A stretch of 5,265 nt of DNA from Leucobacter sp. (GTDB lineage: Bacteria > Actinomycetota > Actinomycetes > Actinomycetales > Microbacteriaceae): the NCBI GenBank assembly GCA_017990305.1, contig JAGNOB010000168.1:1-5265 (forward strand), given 5' to 3'. A program made the position numbers and the translations under genes. The notes under the pieces were generated by a model. That model was not told the origin of the DNA, ran no database searches, and saw only the letters and a program-made list of their open reading frames with translations. Below are positions 1 to 4,834 of the stretch, piece by piece. Every line of letters starts with the position of its first letter. Positions within the stretch are counted from its first letter, which is position 1.

Positions 1-654
1 GGTATTGCCTGGGCGATTCTTGCGATCTTGGCTGTCGGTGGGCTCGGCGCATACATTCACTTTGTTCAGAGCGGCCCCCTCCCCTACGACGAAGCCTGGC
101 GCGAAGCGGCGCGGCTCACGCCCGGTTCAATCGCGTTCACCGTCGCGGCTTTCCTCGCTGAGATCGGTTCGGGCGTCGGTGTCGCCGCATGCGGCGCCGT
201 GGCGTGCGCGCTCCTCCTCACACGCCATTTCGTGCGAGAGGCCGCAGCCCTTGCCACCGCGCTCGTGCTCGGGGTCACGCTCTCGGAGCTCACCAAGTAC
301 CTTGTCGTGCGCCCACGGCCGCTCGACGCGCTCTATCCGTGGGACGGCTATTCCTTCCCCTCCGGCCACTCCATGGGGGCTGCAGCGCTTGCGGTGTCGG
401 TCGCGTATGCGGTGTCGTCCGTCTACCGGCGCGGGGCAACCTTCGTGAACAGGTCATCGGTGACCTGGATGTGGATTGCGGCAGTGAGTTGGACGCTTGC
501 GATGATGTGGAGTCGCACCGCGCTCGGTGTGCACTGGCTGAGTGACACTCTCGCCGGCGCGCTGCTTGGCATTGCCGCGGCGGTGATTGCGCAGCGCCTC
601 TGGCAGCGTCGGAGAGCGAAGTTGTCCACAGGCCACAGCCACCCAGCGCGTTAA
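1..654 (+). CDS. PAP2-family membrane phosphatase (5' end outside window)
   Basis: Integral membrane phosphatase of the PAP2 (type 2 phosphatidic acid phosphatase) superfamily, which removes phosphate from lipid phosphates such as phosphatidate, phosphatidylglycerol-phosphate or undecaprenyl pyrophosphate at the outer membrane face. Counting from the TTG codon at 28, the full three-part active site is present: KX6RP (K90, R97, P98), PSGH (111-114) and SRX5HX3D (S162, R163, H169, D173). About six hydrophobic segments are visible (around the window start to residue 12, 34-64, 69-89, 113-132, 146-161, 171-190), ending in a basic cytoplasmic-like tail. The frame is open from base 1 and residues before codon 28 (GIAWAILAI) continue a membrane helix, so TTG28 is probably internal and the real start lies upstream. 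The substrate cannot be told from sequence. It is followed 27 nt later by the redoxin gene, which seems to have its own promoter. Family assignment is very secure. Confidence 0.93.
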   Translation, partial: GIAWAILAILAVGGLGAYIHFVQSGPLPYDEAWREAARLTPGSIAFTVAAFLAEIGSGVGVAACGAVACALLLTRHFVREAAALATALVLGVTLSELTKYLVVRPRPLDALYPWDGYSFPSGHSMGAAALAVSVAYAVSSVYRRGATFVNRSSVTWMWIAAVSWTLAMMWSRTALGVHWLSDTLAGALLGIAAAVIAQRLWQRRRAKLSTGHSHPAR

Positions 655-668
655 CCGGCCGAAGTCCG

Positions 669-674
669 TAAGAT
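669..674 (+). promoter_or_regulatory. Putative -10 element (TAAGAT) for the redoxin gene
   Basis: TAAGAT matches the actinobacterial TANNNT -10 pattern and lies 7 nt before the ATG at 682, so a transcript starting at the usual distance would begin at or next to the start codon. No Shine-Dalgarno-like sequence precedes that ATG, which fits leaderless translation. No convincing -35 is present at 16-18 bp spacing. This is inference from spacing; read-through from the phosphatase gene is also possible. Confidence 0.4.
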
Positions 675-681
675 TGGCCGC

Positions 682-954
682 ATGAGCGAGACGCAGCAGA
701 CTGAAACCCCTGGTATCCGTATCTTCGGCGCCGATTGGTGCGGCGATTGCCGCCGCGCGAAGCGTGTTTTCGGCGAGGCCGAGGTTGCCTACGAATGGAT
801 CGACCTCATCGAGACGCCCGAGGCCGCAGAAGTTGCCGCCGACATCAGCGGCCGAAAGAACATCCCGGTTATCACCTACCCAGATGGCACCCACCAGGTC
901 GAGCCCAGCGACGCTGATATGCGCGCCAAGCTCACCGAGCTTGGGCTGGTGTGA
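682..954 (+). CDS. Glutaredoxin/mycoredoxin-like protein, CGDC active site
   Basis: Small (90 aa) cytoplasmic thioredoxin-fold redox protein of the glutaredoxin/NrdH/mycoredoxin group, expected to reduce disulfides or mixed disulfides with low-molecular-weight thiols (mycothiol in actinobacteria). The beta-strand IRIFGA leads into the active site W19-C20-G-D-C23, followed by a basic helix (RRAKRVF); the conserved cis-proline is P62 in NIPVI, and YPDGT (66-70) follows, as in this fold. Both cysteines are present, so a dithiol mechanism is possible. ATG at 682 is chosen because the fold starts about 12 residues later and nothing upstream is needed; there is no Shine-Dalgarno sequence, which suggests leaderless or coupled translation. 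The stop overlaps the next start by 4 nt (GTGA, 951-954). CGDC differs from the CGYC/CPYC centres of well-studied glutaredoxins and mycoredoxin-1, so the natural partner is uncertain. Confidence 0.85.
   Translation: MSETQQTETPGIRIFGADWCGDCRRAKRVFGEAEVAYEWIDLIETPEAAEVAADISGRKNIPVITYPDGTHQVEPSDADMRAKLTELGLV
926..944 (+). repeat. Perfect inverted repeat just upstream of the GTG start at 951
   Basis: CCAAGCTC (926-933), spacer ACC, GAGCTTGG (937-944): 8-bp arms with a 3-nt loop. It lies in the last codons of the redoxin gene and ends 6 nt before the GTG start of the next gene, so as RNA it would cover the region where a ribosome binds. Ribosomes translating the redoxin gene would melt it, which would couple translation of the two genes. 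The repeat encodes Lys-Leu-Thr-Glu-Leu, and an 8-bp palindrome in a window this size can occur by chance. Confidence 0.4.
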
Positions 955-1814
955 ACCTCCCAGACCCCGTCACACTCCTCTCGGGCCGCACTGCCTCGAT
1001 CGAGGCAGACCGGTGGGTCGACGGTGCGATTGAGCTCGTGATCGACGGGACTCCGCAGTCACATGTGAACCTTCGAGACCCCTCGGATCTCTTCTTCGAG
1101 TACATGCGCCGCATCGGGCACGTCATTGACCTCTTTCGGCCGGCAGGAGAGCCCATCTCCGCACTCCATCTCGGAGGTGGTGCGTTCTCCCTCCCTCGGT
1201 ATGTCGAGGCCACCCGCCCAGGCAGTCGACAACAGATCGTTGAGCTCGAAAGCGCCCTCGTGGATCTCGTTAGGGAGGCCGCCCCGCTCCCCAAGCGCGC
1301 GAGCATTCGCGTGCGTCACGGAGACGCACGCGAGGTGCTGGGCAAGCTTCCCGACGGCATGCGCGGCGCGATGGATCTCGTCGTCGTCGATATTTTCGCC
1401 GGGTCCCAAACTCCCGCCCATGTTTCCAGCGTCGAGTTCTACGAACTTCTCCGTCCGTTCCTCTCACCCGACGGTCTGGTTGTGATCAACGCCGCCGACG
1501 GTACGGGGCTCCCGTTCGTGCGTGGCCAGCTCGCGACGCTCAAGTCACTGTTTAGTGAGGTTGTGGCGATCGCCGAGCCTCAGGTACTCAAAGGCCGCAG
1601 ATACGGCAACGTCGTCATCGTCGCCTCCAACGGCACCAAGGATTCGCCGAATAGCGAGCTCGACTGGCTCCCCCGGCTGCTGGCGGGCGGGCCACACCCT
1701 GCAAGGCTCCTTGCCGACCGCGAACTTGCCGAGCTCATCGGGACCACTAAGCCGGTCACTGACGCGACAGCGGTGGATTCCCCAGCGCCAAGCCCAGGCA
1801 TCTTCGGAGCCTAA
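951..1814 (+). CDS. Spermidine-synthase-like SAM-binding protein
   Basis: A 287-residue Rossmann-fold protein of the spermidine synthase-like group, many members of which are not true polyamine synthases. The N-terminal region (about 17-61) has the SpeE-type beta hairpin, with IDGTPQSHV (31-39) and FFEYMRR (48-54). Nucleotide-binding motif I is LHLGGGAFSLPRY (72-84), the ribose-contacting acidic position is E98 or E100, GDAR (124-127) is the adenine region, and the motif IV aspartate is D147 in VVVDIFAG. In classical spermidine synthases this last motif reads D-x-x-D-P; here the second Asp is absent, so putrescine aminopropyl transfer is doubtful. The tail from about 230 is poorly conserved-looking and Pro/Ser rich. 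The GTG start overlaps the redoxin stop by 4 nt, consistent with translational coupling; there is no strong Shine-Dalgarno. The actual substrate is unknown; methyl or aminopropyl transfer are both open. Confidence 0.8.
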   Translation: MNLPDPVTLLSGRTASIEADRWVDGAIELVIDGTPQSHVNLRDPSDLFFEYMRRIGHVIDLFRPAGEPISALHLGGGAFSLPRYVEATRPGSRQQIVELESALVDLVREAAPLPKRASIRVRHGDAREVLGKLPDGMRGAMDLVVVDIFAGSQTPAHVSSVEFYELLRPFLSPDGLVVINAADGTGLPFVRGQLATLKSLFSEVVAIAEPQVLKGRRYGNVVIVASNGTKDSPNSELDWLPRLLAGGPHPARLLADRELAELIGTTKPVTDATAVDSPAPSPGIFGA

Positions 1815-1816
1815 TT

Positions 1817-2284
1817 ATGAGCGACCTACACCGGGTGCGCGGTTGGGCGGAGGCCCTAATCCGACACCACCTCGATCCGCGCTTCGGCGAGGGAACCTGG
1901 CACTTCGGGTTCGACAATGCCAAGCGCCGCGCGGGCTTGTGCAACTACACGGATCGCCGGATCACCGTCTCGAAATATCTCGCCGAGAAGTTCGAGGATG
2001 ACGAGATCCACCAGGTCTTGCTGCACGAGGTCGCGCACGCACTCGCAGGCCCCGCAGCTGCGCACGGCCCCAAGTGGCAACAGGTCGCCCGAGATTTAGG
2101 GTACGTCGGCGGACGCACGCATGAGGGAGAGATCGCTCATGAGCGGGCTCCGTGGATCGGCAGGTGCCCAGGCGGGCACGAACACTTCAGGTTTCGCAAG
2201 CCCGTCCGGGAGGCATCGTGCGCGAAGTGCGCTCGCGGTTTCTCCCGCGCACACCTCATCGCTTGGGAGCGCCGCTCGGCGTAG
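1817..2284 (+). CDS. SprT-like zinc metalloprotease-fold protein
   Basis: A 155-residue protein of the SprT-like family (related to the catalytic domain of Spartan/SPRTN, which cleaves DNA-protein crosslinks in eukaryotes; bacterial roles are poorly defined). The zincin motif HEVAH is at 70-74 (H70, E71, H74), and the likely third zinc ligand is H83 in AAHGPKW, a spacing typical of SprT proteins. Upstream, WHFGFDNAKRRAGLCNY (28-44) is the conserved substrate-strand region. A C-terminal zinc ribbon is suggested by C117, H121, C135 and C138; the first pair is Cys-x3-His and not Cys-x2-Cys. The ATG at 1817 follows the previous stop by 2 nt and has a GGAG Shine-Dalgarno at 1806-1809 with 7-nt spacing, so it is very likely in the same operon. 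It ends 34 nt before the convergent TetR gene; no clear terminator lies between. Whether it is a protease in this organism is inferred from family only. Confidence 0.88.
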   Translation: MSDLHRVRGWAEALIRHHLDPRFGEGTWHFGFDNAKRRAGLCNYTDRRITVSKYLAEKFEDDEIHQVLLHEVAHALAGPAAAHGPKWQQVARDLGYVGGRTHEGEIAHERAPWIGRCPGGHEHFRFRKPVREASCAKCARGFSRAHLIAWERRSA

Positions 2285-2318
2285 CCCCACGCACGCTGGG
2301 CCCGGGCGCTACCAACCG

Positions 2319-3050
2319 CTAGTCGCGCAGGTCGAAGCGAGCGAGCGCCCCCGAAACGGCTGCGCTGTAGAACCTGTCGGTATCTGCGATCATGTTGCGA
2401 TACTGCCCGAAGGTCTCAAACGAGATAAGGCCCATGAGGTGACTCCACGAATCAACGGCGGGTGCGAGCACGCTCGGAGCGAGCTTCGACCCAAGCTGTT
2501 CGGCGAGACCCGCAACGGTCTCTCCTGGCGGGGCTGATTCCCCGTCGACTGGGAATACATGGCCTGACTGTGCGGCATCCTCCAAGACCCGAATCAGCAC
2601 GAGTCCCGCTCGGCTCGCCGCGGCAATCGTGTCCTGCGGCGCGTGGTAACCAGGAACCGGTGATCCATAGATCAGCGCATAGGTGTTCGGGTTCGCAAGC
2701 GCCCAGGCGCGCAGCGCGCCAGCTGCCGCCCTGAACCGCTCGGCGAACGCGCTACGTTCGACACCGGCCTCAGCGTCTTCGACTGCTTGCCCATACTCGT
2801 GATACCCGTCGATGATGAGCCGTGTCAACAGGTCGTCCCTGCTCGGGAAATAGCGGTACACCGCAGAGGAAACCAGGTCCATGTCCCTGGCAATCTTGCG
2901 CAGGGACAGGCCCGCTGGTCCATGCTCTGCTAGCTGCACCCGTGCGCGCTCGAGGATTCCCGCTGTGGTCGCTTCCCTGTGCCGCTGCCTCGGCCCCGGT
3001 TCTTGCCCCGGCGATGCCTCCGCCGCGGGTCTGTGAGAAGGCTGGGTCAT
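2319..3050 (-). CDS. TetR/AcrR-family repressor with WHG-type C-terminal domain
   Basis: A 243-residue one-component transcription regulator. The N-terminal DNA-binding domain (about 27-75) has the TetR helix-turn-helix with GLSLRKIARDMDLVSSAVYRYF ending in YRYFPSRDDLL (shown in parts: recognition helix 58-66, YRYFPS 65-70). The C-terminal ligand/dimerisation part contains NTYALIYGSPVPGY (122-135) and W202-SHLMG with FETFGQ (211-216), typical of WHG-domain (TetR_C_33) actinobacterial regulators. ATG at 3050 is preferred: an in-frame upstream ATG at 3131 would add 27 residues unlike any TetR N-terminus and would run through the operator DNA. A 20-residue polar leader rich in Pro and Gln precedes the fold. 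It is divergent from the SDR gene at 3192, with paired palindromes in the gap, so it most likely represses that gene and perhaps itself. The inducer is unknown. Confidence 0.9.
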   Translation of the reverse strand: MTQPSHRPAAEASPGQEPGPRQRHREATTAGILERARVQLAEHGPAGLSLRKIARDMDLVSSAVYRYFPSRDDLLTRLIIDGYHEYGQAVEDAEAGVERSAFAERFRAAAGALRAWALANPNTYALIYGSPVPGYHAPQDTIAAASRAGLVLIRVLEDAAQSGHVFPVDGESAPPGETVAGLAEQLGSKLAPSVLAPAVDSWSHLMGLISFETFGQYRNMIADTDRFYSAAVSGALARFDLRD

Positions 3051-3102
3051 TGGCCTATCATCCCGCAGTCTGGGATGCGAAGCAACGCGCACGAACCAAA
3101 GA

Positions 3103-3116
3103 GAGAGCACCGCTCT
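3103..3116. promoter_or_regulatory. Operator 1, predicted TetR-family binding site
   Basis: Inverted repeat AGAGC-ACC-GCTCT (3104-3116) within a 14-bp sequence that is repeated exactly at operator 2, 44 bp away centre to centre (3110 and 3154). It ends on the first base of the -35 hexamer of the SDR promoter, so a bound dimer would block RNA polymerase. Symmetry does not extend beyond the 5-bp arms here. Assignment to the adjacent regulator is inference from position and repetition. Confidence 0.7.
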
Positions 3117-3144
3117 TGATATTCCAGTCACCTTCTCTTACACT
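3116..3144 (+). promoter_or_regulatory. Sigma-70-type promoter of the SDR gene
   Basis: TTGATA (3116-3121) and TACACT (3139-3144) are separated by exactly 17 bp, close to the housekeeping consensus. The start of transcription is expected near 3151, inside operator 2, giving an untranslated leader of about 40 nt that contains the GGAAGG Shine-Dalgarno at 3179-3184. The promoter is sandwiched between the two palindromes. The reverse strand has no equally good promoter for the TetR gene; TATCAA at 3121-3116 is a weak -10 candidate. Confidence 0.7.
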
Positions 3145-3164
3145 TCGAGAGCACCGCTCTCTAA
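3144..3164. promoter_or_regulatory. Operator 2, predicted TetR-family binding site
   Basis: Inverted repeat GAGAGC-ACC-GCTCTC (3147-3161), with outer TT/AA pairs at 3144-3145 and 3163-3164 giving a 21-bp imperfect palindrome of TetR-operator size. It shares 14 identical bases with operator 1, starts at the last base of the -10 element and covers the predicted transcription start. It has the better symmetry of the two sites and so may be the stronger one. Confidence 0.72.
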
Positions 3165-3191
3165 TGGGCGACCTCAACGGAAGGCACACCA

Positions 3192-4121
3192 ATGACCCAC
3201 CACCTTGTCCTCGGGGCCGGCTTGATCGGCTCCGAACTCACGCGCCAGCTCCTCGGGGCGGGCGATACCGTCACAGTCGCTTCCCGAAGCGGCACTCAAC
3301 TCCCCCGAGCAACCGCGCGTGCGCTGCACGCAAACGATGAAGCGAGTCTGCGTGCTGCAGCTGGCAACGCAGCGACGATATTTGTCTGCGTGAACCCGGC
3401 GTACGCCGACTGGACAGCCGAGTGGCCACCGATCTTCGACGCCGTCACCGTTGCTGCTCAATACACAGGGGCAAAGGTTGTCCTCATGGGTAACCTGTAC
3501 GGGCACGGCCGGCCCACGAGGCCGATGACGGCCCATGACGCACTCAGCCCCGTCGAAAGCAAAGGCCGGGTCCGTGCTGAGGGGTGGAAAAGACTACTTG
3601 CCGCTCACAACCGTGGCGACGTACGGGCCGTAGAGGTGCGAGCCAGTGACTACTTCGGCCCGGGCGCGGGCCCGACCGCCCATCTCGGCAGGAGGTTTTT
3701 TCGACCACTCATCGACGGGAAGACGGCGTGGTGCGTTGGCGGCCCGGCGCAACCCCACGCGTGGGCGTACCTCCCCGACATCGCCCGAACCCTTGTGGCC
3801 GCTGCCGGCGCTCCCGAGGAGCACTGGGGCCGCGCTTGGCTGGTTGACAGCCATTCAAATAGCCGCCTCGAGGTCGCAGACCAGGTTGCGAAGCTGACCG
3901 GGGCGACGGGTCGTGTGCGCAGCATTCCTCCCCTTGCACTGCACGCAGTGGGGGTACTCAGTCCGACGGCAAGGGAGGTCGCTCGGTCCGCCTACCAGTT
4001 CACGTCACCGTTCCTCACCGACGCGAGCGAAACAGCGCAGGTGCTTGGCGTGGCTGCCACTCCCTGGGCTACTGCACTTGAGCAGACCGTCGCAGCTTAC
4101 GAGGGCGAGCGTCGAGACTAA
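3192..4121 (+). CDS. Extended SDR / NAD-dependent epimerase-like protein
   Basis: A 309-residue Rossmann-fold protein of the NAD-dependent epimerase/dehydratase (extended or atypical SDR) type. The dinucleotide-binding glycine motif is LGAGLIGSE (7-15, GxGxxG at 8-13), followed by a second strand ending in ASRSG (30-34), where R32 hints at NADP(H) preference. Strand four (VVLMGNLYGHGRP, 96-108) and ASDYFGPG (151-158) are family hallmarks. The catalytic YxxxK is incomplete: K124 in ESKGRVRAE has proline (P120) where the tyrosine should be, so ordinary epimerase or dehydrogenase chemistry is doubtful. ATG at 3192 has a good GGAAGG Shine-Dalgarno with 7-nt spacing. It is divergent from a TetR gene and has an operator-flanked promoter, an arrangement common for inducible detoxification or catabolic functions. 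The substrate is unknown. Confidence 0.87.
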   Translation: MTHHLVLGAGLIGSELTRQLLGAGDTVTVASRSGTQLPRATARALHANDEASLRAAAGNAATIFVCVNPAYADWTAEWPPIFDAVTVAAQYTGAKVVLMGNLYGHGRPTRPMTAHDALSPVESKGRVRAEGWKRLLAAHNRGDVRAVEVRASDYFGPGAGPTAHLGRRFFRPLIDGKTAWCVGGPAQPHAWAYLPDIARTLVAAAGAPEEHWGRAWLVDSHSNSRLEVADQVAKLTGATGRVRSIPPLALHAVGVLSPTAREVARSAYQFTSPFLTDASETAQVLGVAATPWATALEQTVAAYEGERRD

Positions 4122-4153
4122 TTCATCCGCGCCTCGACCGGACCGTGGGGTGA

Positions 4154-4175
4154 CTCAGCAGCCGACGCTGCTGAG
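4154..4175. terminator. Hairpin between convergent genes, possible bidirectional terminator
   Basis: CTCAGCAGC (4154-4162), loop CGAC, GCTGCTGAG (4167-4175): a perfect 9-bp stem with a 4-nt loop. It begins 33 nt after the SDR stop and covers the last codons and stop (4155-4157) of the convergent Nudix-like gene. There is no T-run on either side, so it is not a canonical intrinsic terminator; U-tract-less hairpins have been proposed as terminators in actinobacteria. It could also act by stabilising the mRNA 3' end. Confidence 0.45.
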
Positions 4176-4739
4176 CACCTGCCGAAGCAACAGACCGCGG
4201 CCACCGGGAAGCTCATCGGTCGTGTCGGCGGCGAGCGCATCTTCAGGCGTCATCCAGGTCACTTCGAGGGCGTCCTGTCGCGGGTCACAACTTCCGGTTA
4301 CCGGCACAACGTACACGAGTGAGACCGCGTGCTGACGTTCGTCGACGTACTGTGAGATACCGGGCATCGGGAAATACTCGGCAACCATCGCGGGCATGAG
4401 CGAAGTAGGCATCTGCGGAAACGCCATCGGGCCAAGATCGTTCTCGAGGTGGCGGTAGAGCGCCTCGCGCAGTGGCTCGCCAAAGCGCACGCGTCCGGAG
4501 ACAAACGCGCGAGTGAGGTGGCCCTCGGGTGTGCTGCGTAGCAACAACCCCACTTCGATGACCTTGCCGAGACCGTCCAGCCGGACCGGCACTGCCTCGA
4601 CGTACAGCACCGGAACCCGTCCGCGGACGAAGAGCAGCTCTTCGTCGTTGAGCCACCCCGGGTTGCCCGCGGGAGCGGGACGATCCTCCGGACCGTCGGG
4701 GTCTGGGAAGTCTGCAGTTCCGATCGCCATGTCTTTCAT
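4155..4739 (-). CDS. DUF4916 Nudix-fold protein with degenerate Nudix box
   Basis: A 194-residue protein matching the actinobacterial DUF4916 group of Nudix-like proteins. Recognisable blocks are GWLNDEEL (28-35), RVPVLYVEAVPVR (41-53), GLLLRSTPEGHLTRAFVSGR (64-83), AEYFPMPG (120-127), DERQHAVSLVYVVPV (133-147) and CDPRQDALEVTWMTPEDAL (151-169). The Nudix box region begins correctly (G82, E88, R96) but continues R-H-L-E-N-D-L-G where the consensus has R-E-U-x-E-E-x-G, so two metal-binding glutamates are replaced by His and Asn/Asp. Hydrolysis of a nucleoside diphosphate derivative is therefore uncertain; this altered box seems characteristic of the family and not a local mutation. The start may be ATG 4739 or ATG 4730, three codons later; neither has a clear Shine-Dalgarno. 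It is divergent from the VanY-like gene and convergent with the SDR gene. Function unknown. Confidence 0.85.
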   Translation of the reverse strand: MKDMAIGTADFPDPDGPEDRPAPAGNPGWLNDEELLFVRGRVPVLYVEAVPVRLDGLGKVIEVGLLLRSTPEGHLTRAFVSGRVRFGEPLREALYRHLENDLGPMAFPQMPTSLMPAMVAEYFPMPGISQYVDERQHAVSLVYVVPVTGSCDPRQDALEVTWMTPEDALAADTTDELPGGRGLLLRQVLSSVGC

Positions 4740-4798
4740 TCTGTCAAACTTGTCAGCTTCTCATGACCTTCCGGAGACATCAGTCAGCAGTTTTCACA

Positions 4799-4827
4799 GT
4801 GACCCATGGAATTGCCAGCAATAGGGT
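4799..4827 (+). promoter_or_regulatory. Putative promoter of the VanY-like lipoprotein gene
   Basis: GTGACC (4799-4804; 4 of 6 to TTGACA) and TAGGGT (4822-4827; TANNNT type) are 17 bp apart. The -10 ends 7 nt before ATG 4835, the same geometry as the element before the redoxin gene, so transcription could start at the initiator codon. The AGGGTAGG purine run overlapping the -10 could instead serve as a Shine-Dalgarno if transcription starts further upstream. Confidence 0.42.
4811..4822. repeat. Short inverted repeat within the VanY-like promoter spacer
   Basis: ATTGC-CA-GCAAT is a perfect 5-bp-arm palindrome that fills the spacer between the proposed -35 and -10 elements and ends on the first base of the -10. 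Its position would suit a repressor operator or a MerR-type activator site, but no regulator gene adjoins it and a repeat this short is easily found by chance. Confidence 0.3.
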
Positions 4828-4834
4828 AGGTGCC

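Noticed and set aside
622..630. TTGTCCACA, identical to a DnaA-box sequence preferred in high-GC actinobacteria
   Set aside because: It is a single copy inside the 3' end of the phosphatase gene with no cluster, AT-rich region or dnaA/dnaN neighbours, so there is no case for a replication origin; chance or an isolated titration site at most.
655..681. CGGCC/GGCCG inverted repeat in the gap before the redoxin gene
   Set aside because: Only 5-bp arms of pure G/C spaced by 16 nt, expected by chance in DNA of this composition.
932..1421. Minus-strand open frames opposite the SpeE-like gene
   Set aside because: No domain-like content or ribosome binding site; the plus-strand frame carries coherent SAM-fold motifs, so these are shadow frames.
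2285..2318. GC-rich self-complementary run (GGGCCCGGGC) between the convergent SprT-like and TetR genes as a terminator
   Set aside because: The overlapping GGGCCC/CCCGGG palindromes do not form one stem with a proper loop and there is no T-run; I cannot support a terminator here.
2121..2734. Plus-strand open frames running from the SprT-like gene through the TetR gene
   Set aside because: They lie out of frame or antisense to clear family members, are rich in Arg/Pro/Ser as expected for shadow frames of GC-rich genes, and show no recognisable domain.
3051..3131. In-frame upstream ATG at 3131 extending the TetR protein by 27 residues
   Set aside because: The extension does not look like a TetR N-terminus and would translate across operator 1 and the -35 of the divergent promoter; ATG 3050 gives a normal N-terminus.
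4740..4760. Repeated TGTCA units (CTGTCAAACTTGTCAG) just upstream of the Nudix-like gene
   Set aside because: The units are direct repeats of only 5 bases with no dyad symmetry and no promoter in a matching position, so I do not call an operator.
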